A stretch of DNA of 64,000 nt, taken from the NCBI RefSeq assembly GCF_001887355.1, contig NZ_MPIN01000003.1:112741-176740 (forward strand). The letters are read 5' to 3'. The notes under the pieces are model-generated. The model did no database searches. It had not been told where the DNA came from and saw only the letters and a list, made by a program, of their open reading frames with translations. This DNA comes from Cystobacter ferrugineus. Its GTDB lineage: Bacteria > Myxococcota > Myxococcia > Myxococcales > Myxococcaceae. Shown here one piece after another: positions 37,900 to 49,600 of the stretch. Within the stretch, counting starts at the first letter, position 1; the number at the start of each line of letters is the position of its first letter. The position numbers and the translations under genes are program-made.

Positions 37900-38540
37900 G
37901 CTCGAGCAAAGCCGACCGGGGCAGCGAGACACGCGAGTTGCTCCTCGTCACCGCCGAGCGGTTGTTCGCCGAGCACGGCGTGGAGGCCGTCTCCAACCGT
38001 CAGGTGAGCGAAGCCGCTGGGCAGTCGAACAACTTCGCGGTCGGCTACCACTTCGGCTCCAAGGAAGACCTCGTGGTGGCGATCGTGCGCCGGCACTCCG
38101 AGTCGATCGAGCGGCGGCGTATGGACATGCTCGCGCGGGTCACCGGCTCACCCGACCTGCGCGACTGGGTGTCCTGCCTCGTGCGGCCAACCACCGAGCA
38201 CCTCACCTCGCTGGGCAACCCCACCTGGTACGCACGGTTCATCGCCCAGGTGACGACCCATCCCACCTATCGAAAGCTCCTGGTCAACGAGGCGTACTCC
38301 TCGCGGTCGCTGAAGCAGGGTCTCGAAGGCATGTTCCAGCTCATCCCGCGACTCCCCGAGGACGTGAAGCAGGAGCGCAATGACATGGGTCGGTTGATGG
38401 TCGTGCACATGTGCGCCGAGCGGGAACGCGCGCTGCACGAAGGCACCGCCCCGCCCCACTCGACGTGGGAGTTCACCGCCGCCGGACTGGTCGACGCGCT
38501 CGTCGGCTTGTGGCTGGCCCCCGTCACCGCCCGGCGGTGA
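37896..38540 (+). CDS. TetR-family transcriptional regulator
   Basis: 214 aa. N-terminal helix-turn-helix (LLVTAERLFAEHGVEAVSNRQ, AGQSNNFAVGYHFGSKEDLV) and a helical ligand domain. It precedes the monooxygenase/Coq4/ferredoxin/P450/exporter operon by 162 bases on the same strand, so it most likely represses that operon and itself through the palindromes at 37777-37811. The inducer is probably the operon's substrate or product. GTG 37896 is the only start that keeps the whole HTH. Confidence 0.9.
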   Translation: MSSSKADRGSETRELLLVTAERLFAEHGVEAVSNRQVSEAAGQSNNFAVGYHFGSKEDLVVAIVRRHSESIERRRMDMLARVTGSPDLRDWVSCLVRPTTEHLTSLGNPTWYARFIAQVTTHPTYRKLLVNEAYSSRSLKQGLEGMFQLIPRLPEDVKQERNDMGRLMVVHMCAERERALHEGTAPPHSTWEFTAAGLVDALVGLWLAPVTARR

Positions 38541-38702
38541 CTCGCTGGACTGGACGGAAACGGCCCGCGCGGGAAAGCCAGACACCTCCGTCCAGACGCT
38601 GGAAACAACCGAAGTGAATAGTGATTGCTGAATGCTCATGAGCGTGCTCGCGGAACCGGAGACGCTGAACGAGCGCTTATCGAGTCGAAAGGATGCGTGC
38701 GA

Positions 38703-40520
<1,818 letters not shown>

Positions 40521-40550
40521 TTCATCTCAACCTGACCACCTGAGATCATC

Positions 40551-41258
40551 ATGCAAGCCAATCCCACGATTGATCCCAAGACCCTGATCCTGCCCGAAAA
40601 CGCCTCCCTGTTCACCCGCCTGAGCTTGTCGCTCAAGCTCCTGAAACTGGTCAAGGGCGACGAAGGCAATCCCGTCTACGGGCAGACGCTCAATGCCTGC
40701 CTGGACTACAACGTCTACGCCTCGCTCATCCAGAAACTCCACCGCAGTGAGGATGGGCGCCGCCTGCTGTCCCAGCGCCCTTCCCTGCAATCCAAGGATC
40801 TGGACCTGGACGCGCTCGGGCGCCTGCCGGAAGGAACGCTCGGCCATGAGTTCGCGCGCTACTTCCGCGACAACAAGATCTCGCCCTTCGCGACGACGCT
40901 CGAGCTCAAGAACGACCTCGACTACATCTCCAAGCGCTACCGTGAGACGCATGACCTGTTGCACCTGGTGACGGGCTACGGCACGGACGTGATCGGCGAG
41001 ATAGAGCTGCAGGCGTACGTCCTGGGCAACCTGGGGATCCGGACCGCGATGCTCATCGTGCTGCTCGGCACGTTCCAACAAATCAAGGACCGGCAGTCCG
41101 GCGTCGTTCACTCAGAATATGTGAAACGGATCTGGGCCGCGTACCGCCGTGGCCGTGCGTCCCCGCTGTTCCTCGACTTCTGGTTCGAGAACCACTGGGA
41201 GTCCCCCGTGACCAAGGTGAGCGCGCGGCTGTGCGCCCCCGCGAAGCTGATGAACTGA
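40551..41258 (+). CDS. Coq4-family protein
   Basis: 235 aa, mostly helical. It carries the Coq4 zinc motif exactly: HDLLH then eleven residues and Glu (ETHDLLH...GEIELQAY). Coq4 in mitochondria acts on the C1 position of ubiquinone precursors and organises the biosynthetic complex. Here it stands between a monooxygenase and a ferredoxin/P450 pair, far from any ubiquinone gene, so a role on the operon's own substrate (lipid-like or aromatic) is more likely; that is inferred. Start ATG 40551, 30 bases after the previous stop. Confidence 0.88.
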   Translation: MQANPTIDPKTLILPENASLFTRLSLSLKLLKLVKGDEGNPVYGQTLNACLDYNVYASLIQKLHRSEDGRRLLSQRPSLQSKDLDLDALGRLPEGTLGHEFARYFRDNKISPFATTLELKNDLDYISKRYRETHDLLHLVTGYGTDVIGEIELQAYVLGNLGIRTAMLIVLLGTFQQIKDRQSGVVHSEYVKRIWAAYRRGRASPLFLDFWFENHWESPVTKVSARLCAPAKLMN

Positions 41259-41280
41259 CGAAAGGAATCCAGGAAAACCC

Positions 41281-41604
41281 ATGGCGAAGATCAAATTCAT
41301 CGAGGCGGATGGCAAGGAGCACCAGGTCGAGGCGCAGGAGGGACAGTCCGTCATGCAGGCGGCGATGAGCAACCTCGTGCCAGGAATCGTCGCGGAGTGC
41401 GGAGGCTTCGCCAACTGCGCGACCTGCCACGGTTACGTCGATGAGGCCTGGCAGTCGAAGATCCCCCCGCCCGATGCGGCGGAAGAGGGAATGATCGCGT
41501 GCGCCTTCCACGTGCAACCCAACAGCCGGCTGACCTGTCAGATCAAGGTGACGCCCGCGCTGGATGGACTCGTGGTCCGTCTTCCCGTCTCGCAGACGGA
41601 GTAG
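41281..41604 (+). CDS. [2Fe-2S] ferredoxin, adrenodoxin/putidaredoxin type
   Basis: 107 aa. Cluster ligands in AECGGFANCATCHGYV (Cx5Cx2C) and the fourth Cys in RLTCQIKV, the spacing of putidaredoxin-type ferredoxins that feed class I P450s. It lies 22 bases after the Coq4-like gene and 17 bases before the P450 gene, so it is almost certainly the electron donor of that P450. No ferredoxin reductase gene is present in the operon or the window. Confidence 0.95.
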   Translation: MAKIKFIEADGKEHQVEAQEGQSVMQAAMSNLVPGIVAECGGFANCATCHGYVDEAWQSKIPPPDAAEEGMIACAFHVQPNSRLTCQIKVTPALDGLVVRLPVSQTE

Positions 41605-41621
41605 CCAGAAAGGTTCCGAAC

Positions 41622-42866
41622 ATGAGCGCCTTTAGTGGACAGAAATTGGACAAGATTCCCGCGCACGTCCCGCCGGAGCTGGTCTACGAATACGACAACG
41701 CCAGGGATCCGCGGCTGCTCGAGGATCCGCACGCCCGGATGCGCTCGCTCATCCTCGAGGCTCCGCCCATCTTCTTCACCCCGTATAACGGTGGCAACTG
41801 GGTGGTCACCCGGAAGAAGGCGATCGTGGACATCACGATGAATCCGGAGGTCTACAGCAACGCCTTCCTCGTCTCGGGGCACCAGTCGGAGGAACACTCG
41901 GGGGAACACAAGGACTCGCAGCCGGGCCTGATGATGCTGCCCATCTCGGCGGATCCGCCGCGGCACACCGCGTACCGGACGCCGCTCAACCAGCCGCTGT
42001 CGGCCAAATCCGTTGCCGGACTCGAGACGGCGATCCGGACCATGACGAACGAGCTCATCGACAAGGTGCTCGCCGCGGGCCGCTGCGACTTCCTCTCGGA
42101 CATCGCCGAGCCGCTGCCCGTCACGTTGTTCATGAAGCTGGCGGGCATGCCCACCAACCGCCTGGCCGAGTTCCGTGAGCTGGCCACGCAGGCGACGTCC
42201 GCCACGGTGGATCACGCGAGCCGCGAGGCGACCTTCAAACGCATCGCGGGGATCCTGGCGGAGACCATCAAGGCCCGGCAGGAGAAGCGAGAGGATGATC
42301 TGATCAGCCATCTGCTCGACGCGAACATCGACGGCCGCAACCCCACGTTCCAGGAGATGCTGGGCTACAGCATCGCCCTGTTCCTCGGAGGGTTGGAGAC
42401 CGTGGTGAATGCCTTGAGCTTCGGCGTCCGGCACCTGGCGCGCGATCAAGAGTTGCAGGCGAGGCTCCGGGCCGACCCCAGCCTCCTGCCCGGCGCCATC
42501 GAGGAGTTGCTGCGGCTCTATGGCATCGCGTCCACGGTCCGCCGGGTGATGCGTGACGAGGTCTGCCATGGCGTCCAGTTCAAGCAGGGTGACACGGTAT
42601 CGTTGCTCCTGCCCGCGGCCAACTACGACGACGAGGCGTTCCCCAACCCCGAGCAGTTCATCCTGGGCCGGAAGGAGCAGCACCAGACGTTCAACACGGG
42701 TCCGCACCGGTGCGTGGGGCTGAATCTGGCCCGCCTGGAGATGAAGGTGTTCTACCAGGAGTGGTTGAAGCGCGTCCCGCCGTTCCGGCTGGACCCCGAG
42801 AAGAAGCCCCAGTTCGTGGGTGGCTTCAACCTGGCGATCTCGAGCCTGCCGCTGGTCTGGTCATAG
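41622..42866 (+). CDS. Cytochrome P450 (CYP101-like class I)
   Basis: 414 aa, soluble. The heme-binding loop is FNTGPHRCVGLNLARLE with the Cys ligand; the I-helix is LFLGGLETVVNAL with the Glu-Thr pair; ExxR is EELLR; and SADPPRHTAYRTPL is the C-helix region. The overall order resembles camphor-type P450s. It would hydroxylate a small hydrophobic substrate using electrons from the adjacent ferredoxin. ATG 41622 fits the family N-terminus; a longer open frame overlaps the ferredoxin gene and is not used. Confidence 0.95.
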   Translation: MSAFSGQKLDKIPAHVPPELVYEYDNARDPRLLEDPHARMRSLILEAPPIFFTPYNGGNWVVTRKKAIVDITMNPEVYSNAFLVSGHQSEEHSGEHKDSQPGLMMLPISADPPRHTAYRTPLNQPLSAKSVAGLETAIRTMTNELIDKVLAAGRCDFLSDIAEPLPVTLFMKLAGMPTNRLAEFRELATQATSATVDHASREATFKRIAGILAETIKARQEKREDDLISHLLDANIDGRNPTFQEMLGYSIALFLGGLETVVNALSFGVRHLARDQELQARLRADPSLLPGAIEELLRLYGIASTVRRVMRDEVCHGVQFKQGDTVSLLLPAANYDDEAFPNPEQFILGRKEQHQTFNTGPHRCVGLNLARLEMKVFYQEWLKRVPPFRLDPEKKPQFVGGFNLAISSLPLVWS

Positions 42867-42874
42867 CCAATCCC

Positions 42875-44326
42875 ATGCACCCATCAGAAGAGCCACGAGC
42901 CGCCCGATTCTGGCCGTTCATGTTCGCCCTGTTCGCCGGGTCGTTCATGTCCGTGCTGAGCTCCAGTACGATCACCATCGCCATCCCCGAGCTGCAGAGG
43001 CATTTCGGTGCCGAACTCTCCCTGCTGCAGTGGACGCTGACGGGCTTCATGCTCGCCATGGGCACGAGTGCGCCGCTCACCGGCTACCTGGGAGGACGCT
43101 TCAGCTTCAAATGGGTGTACGTGGCCAGCCTGGTGGGCTTCACCCTGGCATCCGTGCTGTGTGGGTTGGCCTGGGACACGGGCTCGCTCGTGGCCTTCCG
43201 GTTCCTACAGGGTGCGTTCTGCGGCGCCATCCTGCCCGTGACCATGACGCTCATCTACCAGCTCGTTCCACGGGAACGGCAGGCGCTGGCCGCCAGCCTC
43301 TGGAGCCTGGCGGCCAGCCTCGCCCCCGCGTTCGGGCCGACCTTCGCGGGCTGGTTGATCACCCTGGGTAACTGGCGGTGGTTGTTCTTCATCAACGTTC
43401 CGCTCGGCCTCGTCGCCGTGGGCCTGGCCGTGCGGACCATTCCCTTCTACCGCCTGCAGGCTCCCAAGGGGTTCGATCTCCCCGGACTGCTCACCGTCAT
43501 CACCGGCACCCTGTCGCTCCTGATCGCCCTGAGCCAGGGGAGGGACTGGGGCTGGACACAGGCGAGGACCGTGTCCCTGTTCGTGCTCGGGACGGTGTCA
43601 CTGATCGTCTTCGTCGTCAGGGAGTTGAGGACGAGCGCTCCGCTGCTCGATCTGCGTGTGCTCACGAACGGCCGCTATCTGGTGACGCTCCTCATCTCGA
43701 GCATCATCACGATCAGCCTGTATTCGGGCGCGTTCCTCGTGCCCGTGTTCCTGCAGAAGGTCCAGGGCGTGACGCCGCTGGAGACCGGATTGATCCTCCT
43801 TCCAGCCTCCCTGGCCATGGCGCTCCTGATGCCCCTGGTCGGGCGCCTGTATGGCCCGCTCGGGCCGAGCACGCTCATGACGGCCGGAGTCCTGCTGATC
43901 GCGGGAGGCACGTATGCCTTGAGCCGGTTGACTCCGGAGACTCCACACGCCTACATGTTGGTGTGGATGCTGGTGCGCAACGTGGGAATCTCGCTCTCCA
44001 TGATGCCGGCCAGCAACGCGGGCATGGAGCAGATTCCACGCGAGTTGAGTGGCCACGCCTCCTCCATCAGCAACTGGTTGCGAAACGTGTTCGGGGCGTT
44101 CTCGATTGCCATCTTCACGTCGCTCCTGTCCACCTTCACCACCCGGGAGGCGGAGGTACTCGTACGGCAGGGAATGACGGAGCGCCGTCACCTCGAATTG
44201 TTCTCGTTCGTGGCGGGCATCAACGACGTCTACCTGGTGGCCACGGTCGTCGCACTGGCGGCCGTGCCGCTCAGCCTGGGAATCCGCAAGCGGCCAGAAG
44301 TGCTCAAGACCCCCGTGGAAGCCTGA
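42875..44326 (+). CDS. MFS drug/metabolite exporter, DHA2 (EmrB/QacA) type
   Basis: 483 aa with about fourteen membrane helices. The family motif lies in the first loop (GYLGGRFSFKWVYVASLVGF), and DHA2-type features are WLITLGNWRWLFFINVPLG and LLDLRVLTNGRYLV. It would export the operon product or a toxic intermediate by proton antiport. It begins nine bases after the P450 stop, so it is the last member of the operon. Confidence 0.92.
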   Translation: MHPSEEPRAARFWPFMFALFAGSFMSVLSSSTITIAIPELQRHFGAELSLLQWTLTGFMLAMGTSAPLTGYLGGRFSFKWVYVASLVGFTLASVLCGLAWDTGSLVAFRFLQGAFCGAILPVTMTLIYQLVPRERQALAASLWSLAASLAPAFGPTFAGWLITLGNWRWLFFINVPLGLVAVGLAVRTIPFYRLQAPKGFDLPGLLTVITGTLSLLIALSQGRDWGWTQARTVSLFVLGTVSLIVFVVRELRTSAPLLDLRVLTNGRYLVTLLISSIITISLYSGAFLVPVFLQKVQGVTPLETGLILLPASLAMALLMPLVGRLYGPLGPSTLMTAGVLLIAGGTYALSRLTPETPHAYMLVWMLVRNVGISLSMMPASNAGMEQIPRELSGHASSISNWLRNVFGAFSIAIFTSLLSTFTTREAEVLVRQGMTERRHLELFSFVAGINDVYLVATVVALAAVPLSLGIRKRPEVLKTPVEA

Positions 44327-44448
44327 GAGGGGTTTGGCTGAACCGAGCCAGCCGCGAGGAGTTGACTTCTGGAGTCTCCGACGGAGCTTCCATCATCTGT
44401 TGTTCCACGAGAAGTTGCTAACCAGTAGCGGGCAACGCCGAGGCTCCC

Positions 44449-45576
44449 GTGCGTCCCACTCACTTCGTACTGGTTGTGACCGTCGTCTGTCTGTCGATAG
44501 CGGCCGCCACCATCTCCAGACAACTACTGGGAGGCTTGCCGCGACCCCAGGAATCAGCACCCCCGGTTGAGGTCTCTCCCGCCGGAGACACAGAGCGACC
44601 CCAGGTGAAGTGGGCGGAATCACGCCCCGGCCATCACATACCCGAAGCGGCATCCTTCCGGGAGCGCGAGGTGACTGTCAGTATAGGGTCCGAGCCTCGT
44701 GAGACCGCCACTCGAGAGACCCTGTCTACCCGTCTTCAACTCCCTGGTGGAGAGCTGGGTCTGGCGCCACCCGATTCCGAACGATTACCGGCAGACGGAC
44801 TTCCCGTCGCTGGGATGCGGTGCTCCTTCGAGAACGACGGCGCCATGACGTGCGGTACCTGCCGGAGCGACGGAGACTGCCCGGCGAAAATGGGCTGTGT
44901 CGCCAACCGGGAGACACGCCGCTTCGAGTGCCTCTCCTCCGAATGCGAGGAGGACACGCATTGCTTTCCTGGCCTCGTCTGCCGCGCTGTCACCACGGGC
45001 GCCGCCGGCCCCGTCATCCGCCGATGCGTTCCCTCCGGGACACGCCGTCAGGGTGAGCCTTGTGATGATCTGTTCATCTCACGGGCAGGGGCCTGCCAGG
45101 AAGGATTGTCATGCCACCGTGGCATCTGCAGCCGCCCTTGCCGGCTGGGTGACGCGCCTGGCTGTCCCGAGGGCCACGCCTGTGAGGATGGACTCGATGG
45201 CCCGGCCTGCTTTCCAGACTGCCGCGTGAACGGTTGCTCCTCGGGCCAGCAGTGCAAGCAACTCGATGATTCTGACCACCAATGCCTCTCCGAGGTGAAG
45301 GGAGACTGTCCCGAGAAGGCATGTGGCGCGGGTGAGCACTGCAACATGCGTCTGTCCCAGGGGCGAGGAGTCTTCTGGTGCGCCGCGCTCTGCAATCCGC
45401 TCCGCGTGGACAGTTGCCCTGCCGGTCAGGTCTGTGGAATGGGCAGTTCGACCATCAGCACCTGCTACAGCCGCTGTGACCCCAAGATGCCTGATGCGTG
45501 CGGCGAGGGCCTGCGCTGCACGACCGTCACCGAGGACATGACCCAGTGGGGTTGTAGTCCAGACTCCGAGCCCTGA
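44449..45576 (+). CDS. Secreted Cys-rich protein, Dickkopf-N-like repeats
   Basis: 375 aa. An N-terminal hydrophobic stretch (FVLVVTVVCLSIAAA) acts as signal or anchor, then ~100 residues of low complexity, then more than twenty cysteines in short modules such as CGTCRSDGDCPAKMGC, ECEEDTHCFPGLVC, and CSSGQQC. This is the Dickkopf-N-type Cys-rich family frequent in myxobacterial secretomes; function unknown, possibly surface adhesion. Start GTG 44449 with CGAGG upstream. It stands alone on the plus strand. Confidence 0.82.
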   Translation: MRPTHFVLVVTVVCLSIAAATISRQLLGGLPRPQESAPPVEVSPAGDTERPQVKWAESRPGHHIPEAASFREREVTVSIGSEPRETATRETLSTRLQLPGGELGLAPPDSERLPADGLPVAGMRCSFENDGAMTCGTCRSDGDCPAKMGCVANRETRRFECLSSECEEDTHCFPGLVCRAVTTGAAGPVIRRCVPSGTRRQGEPCDDLFISRAGACQEGLSCHRGICSRPCRLGDAPGCPEGHACEDGLDGPACFPDCRVNGCSSGQQCKQLDDSDHQCLSEVKGDCPEKACGAGEHCNMRLSQGRGVFWCAALCNPLRVDSCPAGQVCGMGSSTISTCYSRCDPKMPDACGEGLRCTTVTEDMTQWGCSPDSEP

Positions 45577-45767
45577 CGCAACCGGAGAGCCACCACCCGC
45601 GGCCCCTCGGGTGGGCCGCTGCAGGGGCGAGCGGCTCGGGTCGGACTTGCTGGGCGTCAGCGCTCCCCTACCCCATCGGAACAACCCATCCCCACGGGGC
45701 CCGGACGGCGAGTATCGTCCCGCTCGCGTCACGCGCGGGATGGCTCGTACACCCCCTGGGGAGGCAC

Positions 45768-46427
45768 ATGTCGACATTGACGATGCAGCACGCACGGCGG
45801 CTCTGGGAGTACATGTCCTCGTTCAAGACGAGGGCACCATGTGACGTCGCGGTGGTTTGTTGCTCGTACGATCTCCGCGTGTGCGACTACGCCTGTGAAC
45901 TCCTCGAGAGTGGGTTGGCCAGGCAGTTGGTGCTCAGCGGCAACACCGGCAACTGGACGCGGCACCTGTGGAGCGAACCGGAGGCCCAGGTCTTCCTGGC
46001 CCGGGCCCGGGCGGCGGGGGTCGCCGAGTCCTCGGTCATCCTCGAGGAGCGCGCGACCCACTTCGGGGAGAACATCTCGTTCTCGCGGCAACTGGTACCG
46101 CACGCCAGGACGGTGACGTTCGTCACGAAACCCAACTCCGTCCTGCGGGTGCTCCTGACGGCCGCCGTCCGCTGGCCGGGCATCGAGGTCCAGGTGGACT
46201 GTCCAGCGATCAACTTTCCCGAGGAGGTGTCGAACATCGTGGGAGTCTTGGGGGTGATCGACGAGATGGTCGGAGATGTCCATCGGATCATCGAGTATCC
46301 GAAGCTGGGCTTCCAGGGCGAGCATGTCCTACCTCGAGACATCCTCGATTCCTGGCAGTACCTGCTCGGGCAGGGGTTCAGGAACCACCTGATTCCCAAT
46401 CGGCCAGTCGACACGGACAAGCTGTGA
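45768..46427 (+). CDS. YdcF/ElyC-like (DUF218) protein, soluble
   Basis: 219 aa. DUF218-type pattern: CDVAVVCCSYDLRVCDYACEL, LVLSGNTGNWT, EAQVFLARARAAGV, SVILEERATHFGENI, VTFVTKPNSVLRVLL. Family members such as SanA and ElyC act in envelope or SAM-linked functions, but many are uncharacterised. This one has no signal or membrane segment and is probably cytoplasmic. ATG 45768 is preceded by GGGGAGG. Confidence 0.85.
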   Translation: MSTLTMQHARRLWEYMSSFKTRAPCDVAVVCCSYDLRVCDYACELLESGLARQLVLSGNTGNWTRHLWSEPEAQVFLARARAAGVAESSVILEERATHFGENISFSRQLVPHARTVTFVTKPNSVLRVLLTAAVRWPGIEVQVDCPAINFPEEVSNIVGVLGVIDEMVGDVHRIIEYPKLGFQGEHVLPRDILDSWQYLLGQGFRNHLIPNRPVDTDKL

Positions 46428-46656
46428 ATCCGCCTCTCCTCCGTGCCTCTGGGAATCAGCCAGACCTCACGTGTTTGCCGCAATGTGTCGTAACGGGCTG
46501 TCTCACTCGAATTCCCTGACATCGCAGGTGGCACGGGGCGCTGCGTGGTGGCCTCCTCGCGTGCGGCCTTCCCGATGGACTTTCAGATCATTTCCAGTCC
46601 AAGCTGCTCGGAGCCTCACGCCAACGACAGTTCAAAATATCTCGAGAAGGGACTCA

Positions 46657-49600
46657 ATGCCACGCCCTGTGTTCAGGTCGCTCACCCTCGTCCTGCTGTT
46701 ACTCTGCTCCGTACAGCTCCCCCTGATCGGCTGCTCGCCACCGCCCCCCGAGCCATCGACTCCGGATGCATCGACTCCGGACCCCTCGACTCCGGATGCA
46801 TCGACTCCGGACCCCTCGACTCCAGACGCATCGACTCCACTCGTTGTGCACGGACTCAAGGGCGAGTACTTCCGTGCGTCGGCGCCCAACGCCCATGACT
46901 TCGCGGAACTTGGCGCGGTCGCGCTGGACCCGAACATCAACCTCCCTGGCCTGGATGCCACGTTCCAGACGCTGACCGGCCGTACCGAGCACACCACGGC
47001 CCGGTGGACCGGCCAACTCACCGCACCGGAGACTGGCGACTACACGTTCTCCGCGATCGGCGACAATGGCTTCCGGCTGTTCCTCGACGGAAAGCCGGTG
47101 ATCGACCACTGGGTCGGCGATTGGGACGTCGAGCAGAACAGCGCGCCGGTGCACCTCGTCGCGGGCGAGGCACACGACTTCCGGTTGGAGATGTTCCAGG
47201 ACGTCGGCGGCGCGAACATGTTCCTGCGGTGGTCGAGCGCCACCCTCAGCAAGCAGATCGTGCCGACCACGGCGTTCACCCCGCCGGCAGACTTCGAGGT
47301 CTACCCGGTCGTCCCCTCCGTCAGCGAGAACGGTCTCCGGCTGACGTTCGACTTCGCCGAGCCGGTCGACGCGCTCGGCGACCTGGTGCCGCACCTGCAG
47401 GTGGCGGCGGACACCGTCCCGATGCCGCTGACCTCGGCCGCCATCGCCGCCAATGATCCGTCCCTCGTGGAGGTCACCCTCTCCGCGCCCATCCAGCGTG
47501 GCCAGCGCGTGCGCGTCTCCTACGACGGCGTCGGTGGCCTGCGCGTGGACGGTGAGGAGGTGCCACAGCTCATCCGTGACGCCATCAACGGCTCGACGCA
47601 CCGGTTGCGCACCGAGTGGGCCGATCAGGTCAACCCGGCCCAGCCGCTGCCCGAGTACCCGCGGCCGCAGCAGGTCCGTGCGCAGTGGCTCAACCTCAAC
47701 GGTCAGTGGGAGTTCTCCGGCGCGGCCGCGGACCAGCAGCCGGTGTTCGGCCAGGCGCTGCCGGAGCGCATCACCGTGCCCTTCCCGGTGGAGTCCCAGC
47801 TCTCCGGGCTGGAGCGCCACGAGGACCACATGTTCTACCGCAAGCTCGTCACCGTGCCCGAGTCCTGGCAGATCGGCGCCGGGCAGCGGCTCCTGCTGAA
47901 CTTCGGCGCGGTGGACTACCACGCGCGGGTGTGGGTCAACGGCAAGCAGGTCGCCGAGCACAAGGGCGGCTACACGGCGTTCACCGCCGACATCACCGAC
48001 GCCCTGAACGGCACGGGTGAGCAGGAGATCTTCGTCGCGGTCACGGACACCACGGGAGCCAACCAGCCGCGCGGGAAGCAGTCCTCCAGGCCGAGCGGCA
48101 TCTTCTACACGGCCTCCTCGGGCATCTGGCAGACCGTCTGGCTCGAGCCGGTGCCCAACGTGGCGATCGACAGCCTCGTCACCACGCCGGACCTCCAGGC
48201 GAACTCGCTCTCCGTCGAGGTGCGTTCCGCGTCGGCCTCGTCCAACGCCAGCGTCACCGCCGTGGCCCGCGACGCCGACGGAAAGCAGGTGGGCACCATC
48301 ACCGGTCCGGCCAACAAGCCGCTCGCGCTGGAGGTGTCGCAGCCGCACCTGTGGACGCCGGACGATCCGTATCTCTACACGCTCGACGTCACCCTCACCG
48401 ATGGACAGAGCACCGACACCGTCGGCAGCTACTTCGGAATGCGCTCGGTGGCGATCCAGAACGTGGGCGGCTTCCCGAAGCTGGTGCTCAACGGCAAGCC
48501 GATCTTCTCCCTCGCCATGCTGGACCAGGGCTTCTGGCCCGACGGGCTCAACACCGCGCCCACCGACGCGGCCCTGCGCTGGGACCTCCAGGTGCAGAAG
48601 GATCTCGGGTTCAACTCCGTCCGCAAGCACATCAAGGTGGAGCCGGCGCGCTGGTACTACCACGCGGACCAGATCGGCCTGCTGGTGTGGCAGGACTTCG
48701 TCTCCGGGACCATCACGAACAAGGCGGGTCAGGATGCGTTCGTCTCCGAGGGCCTCCGCATGATGGAGCAGTTGCACAACTCGCCGTCCATCGCGATCTG
48801 GGTGGTCTTCAACGAGGGCTGGGGCGAGTGGAACCGGGAAGAGACCGGCCGGATCGCCGATCAGGTCAAGGCCGCCGATCCGTCGCGAGTGATCAACGCG
48901 CACAGCGGAGTGAACTGCTGCGACTCCAAGGGCGACTCCGGCAGGGGTGACGTCATCGACCACCACGACTACAACAACAACCACCCGCCCTACCCGGACG
49001 CCACGCGCGCGGCCATGGACGGCGAGCACGGTGGGTTCACCCTGCGCACGCCGGGCCACATGTGGCCGGGCGCGCCGACGGTCATCTACAGCGGAGTGGC
49101 GGACAAGGCGGCACTGACCCAGAAGTACGTCGATAACACTCGGACCTATTACCTGGCCGCCGCCGGGGCGGAGCTGTCCGGCTCGATCTACACCCAGGTC
49201 ACCGACCTGGAGAACGAGCTCAACGGCTTCTACACCTACGACCGGCGGGTGCTGAAGGTCGACTCGGGGCCGGTGCGTGAGATCAACCTGCGGGTGATCG
49301 CCGCGGGTGCCAAGGCGGGCGAGGACGCGACGTTCCCCGGCCTCGGGAGCTGGCCGCTCGACGAGGGCAGCGGCACGGTGGGCCATGACGCCACCAGCGG
49401 GAAAAGCGACGTGGCGCTGCGCGGCAACGCCGTCTGGACGGAAGGGGTCCGCGGACAGGCGCTGCGCTTCGACGGGAACGGCGACTTCGCCGAGACCGTC
49501 GCCCCGGTGGTGGACACGCGCGGCGACTACACGATCTCCGCGTGGGTGACGCTCGACAAGCTGCCGGGCAACTTCGCCACCGCGGTCAGCCAGGACGGCC

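Noticed and set aside
38634-38643. GCTCATGAGC palindrome before the monooxygenase gene
   Set aside because: A ten-base palindrome unlike the sites before tetR; may be chance in this sequence.
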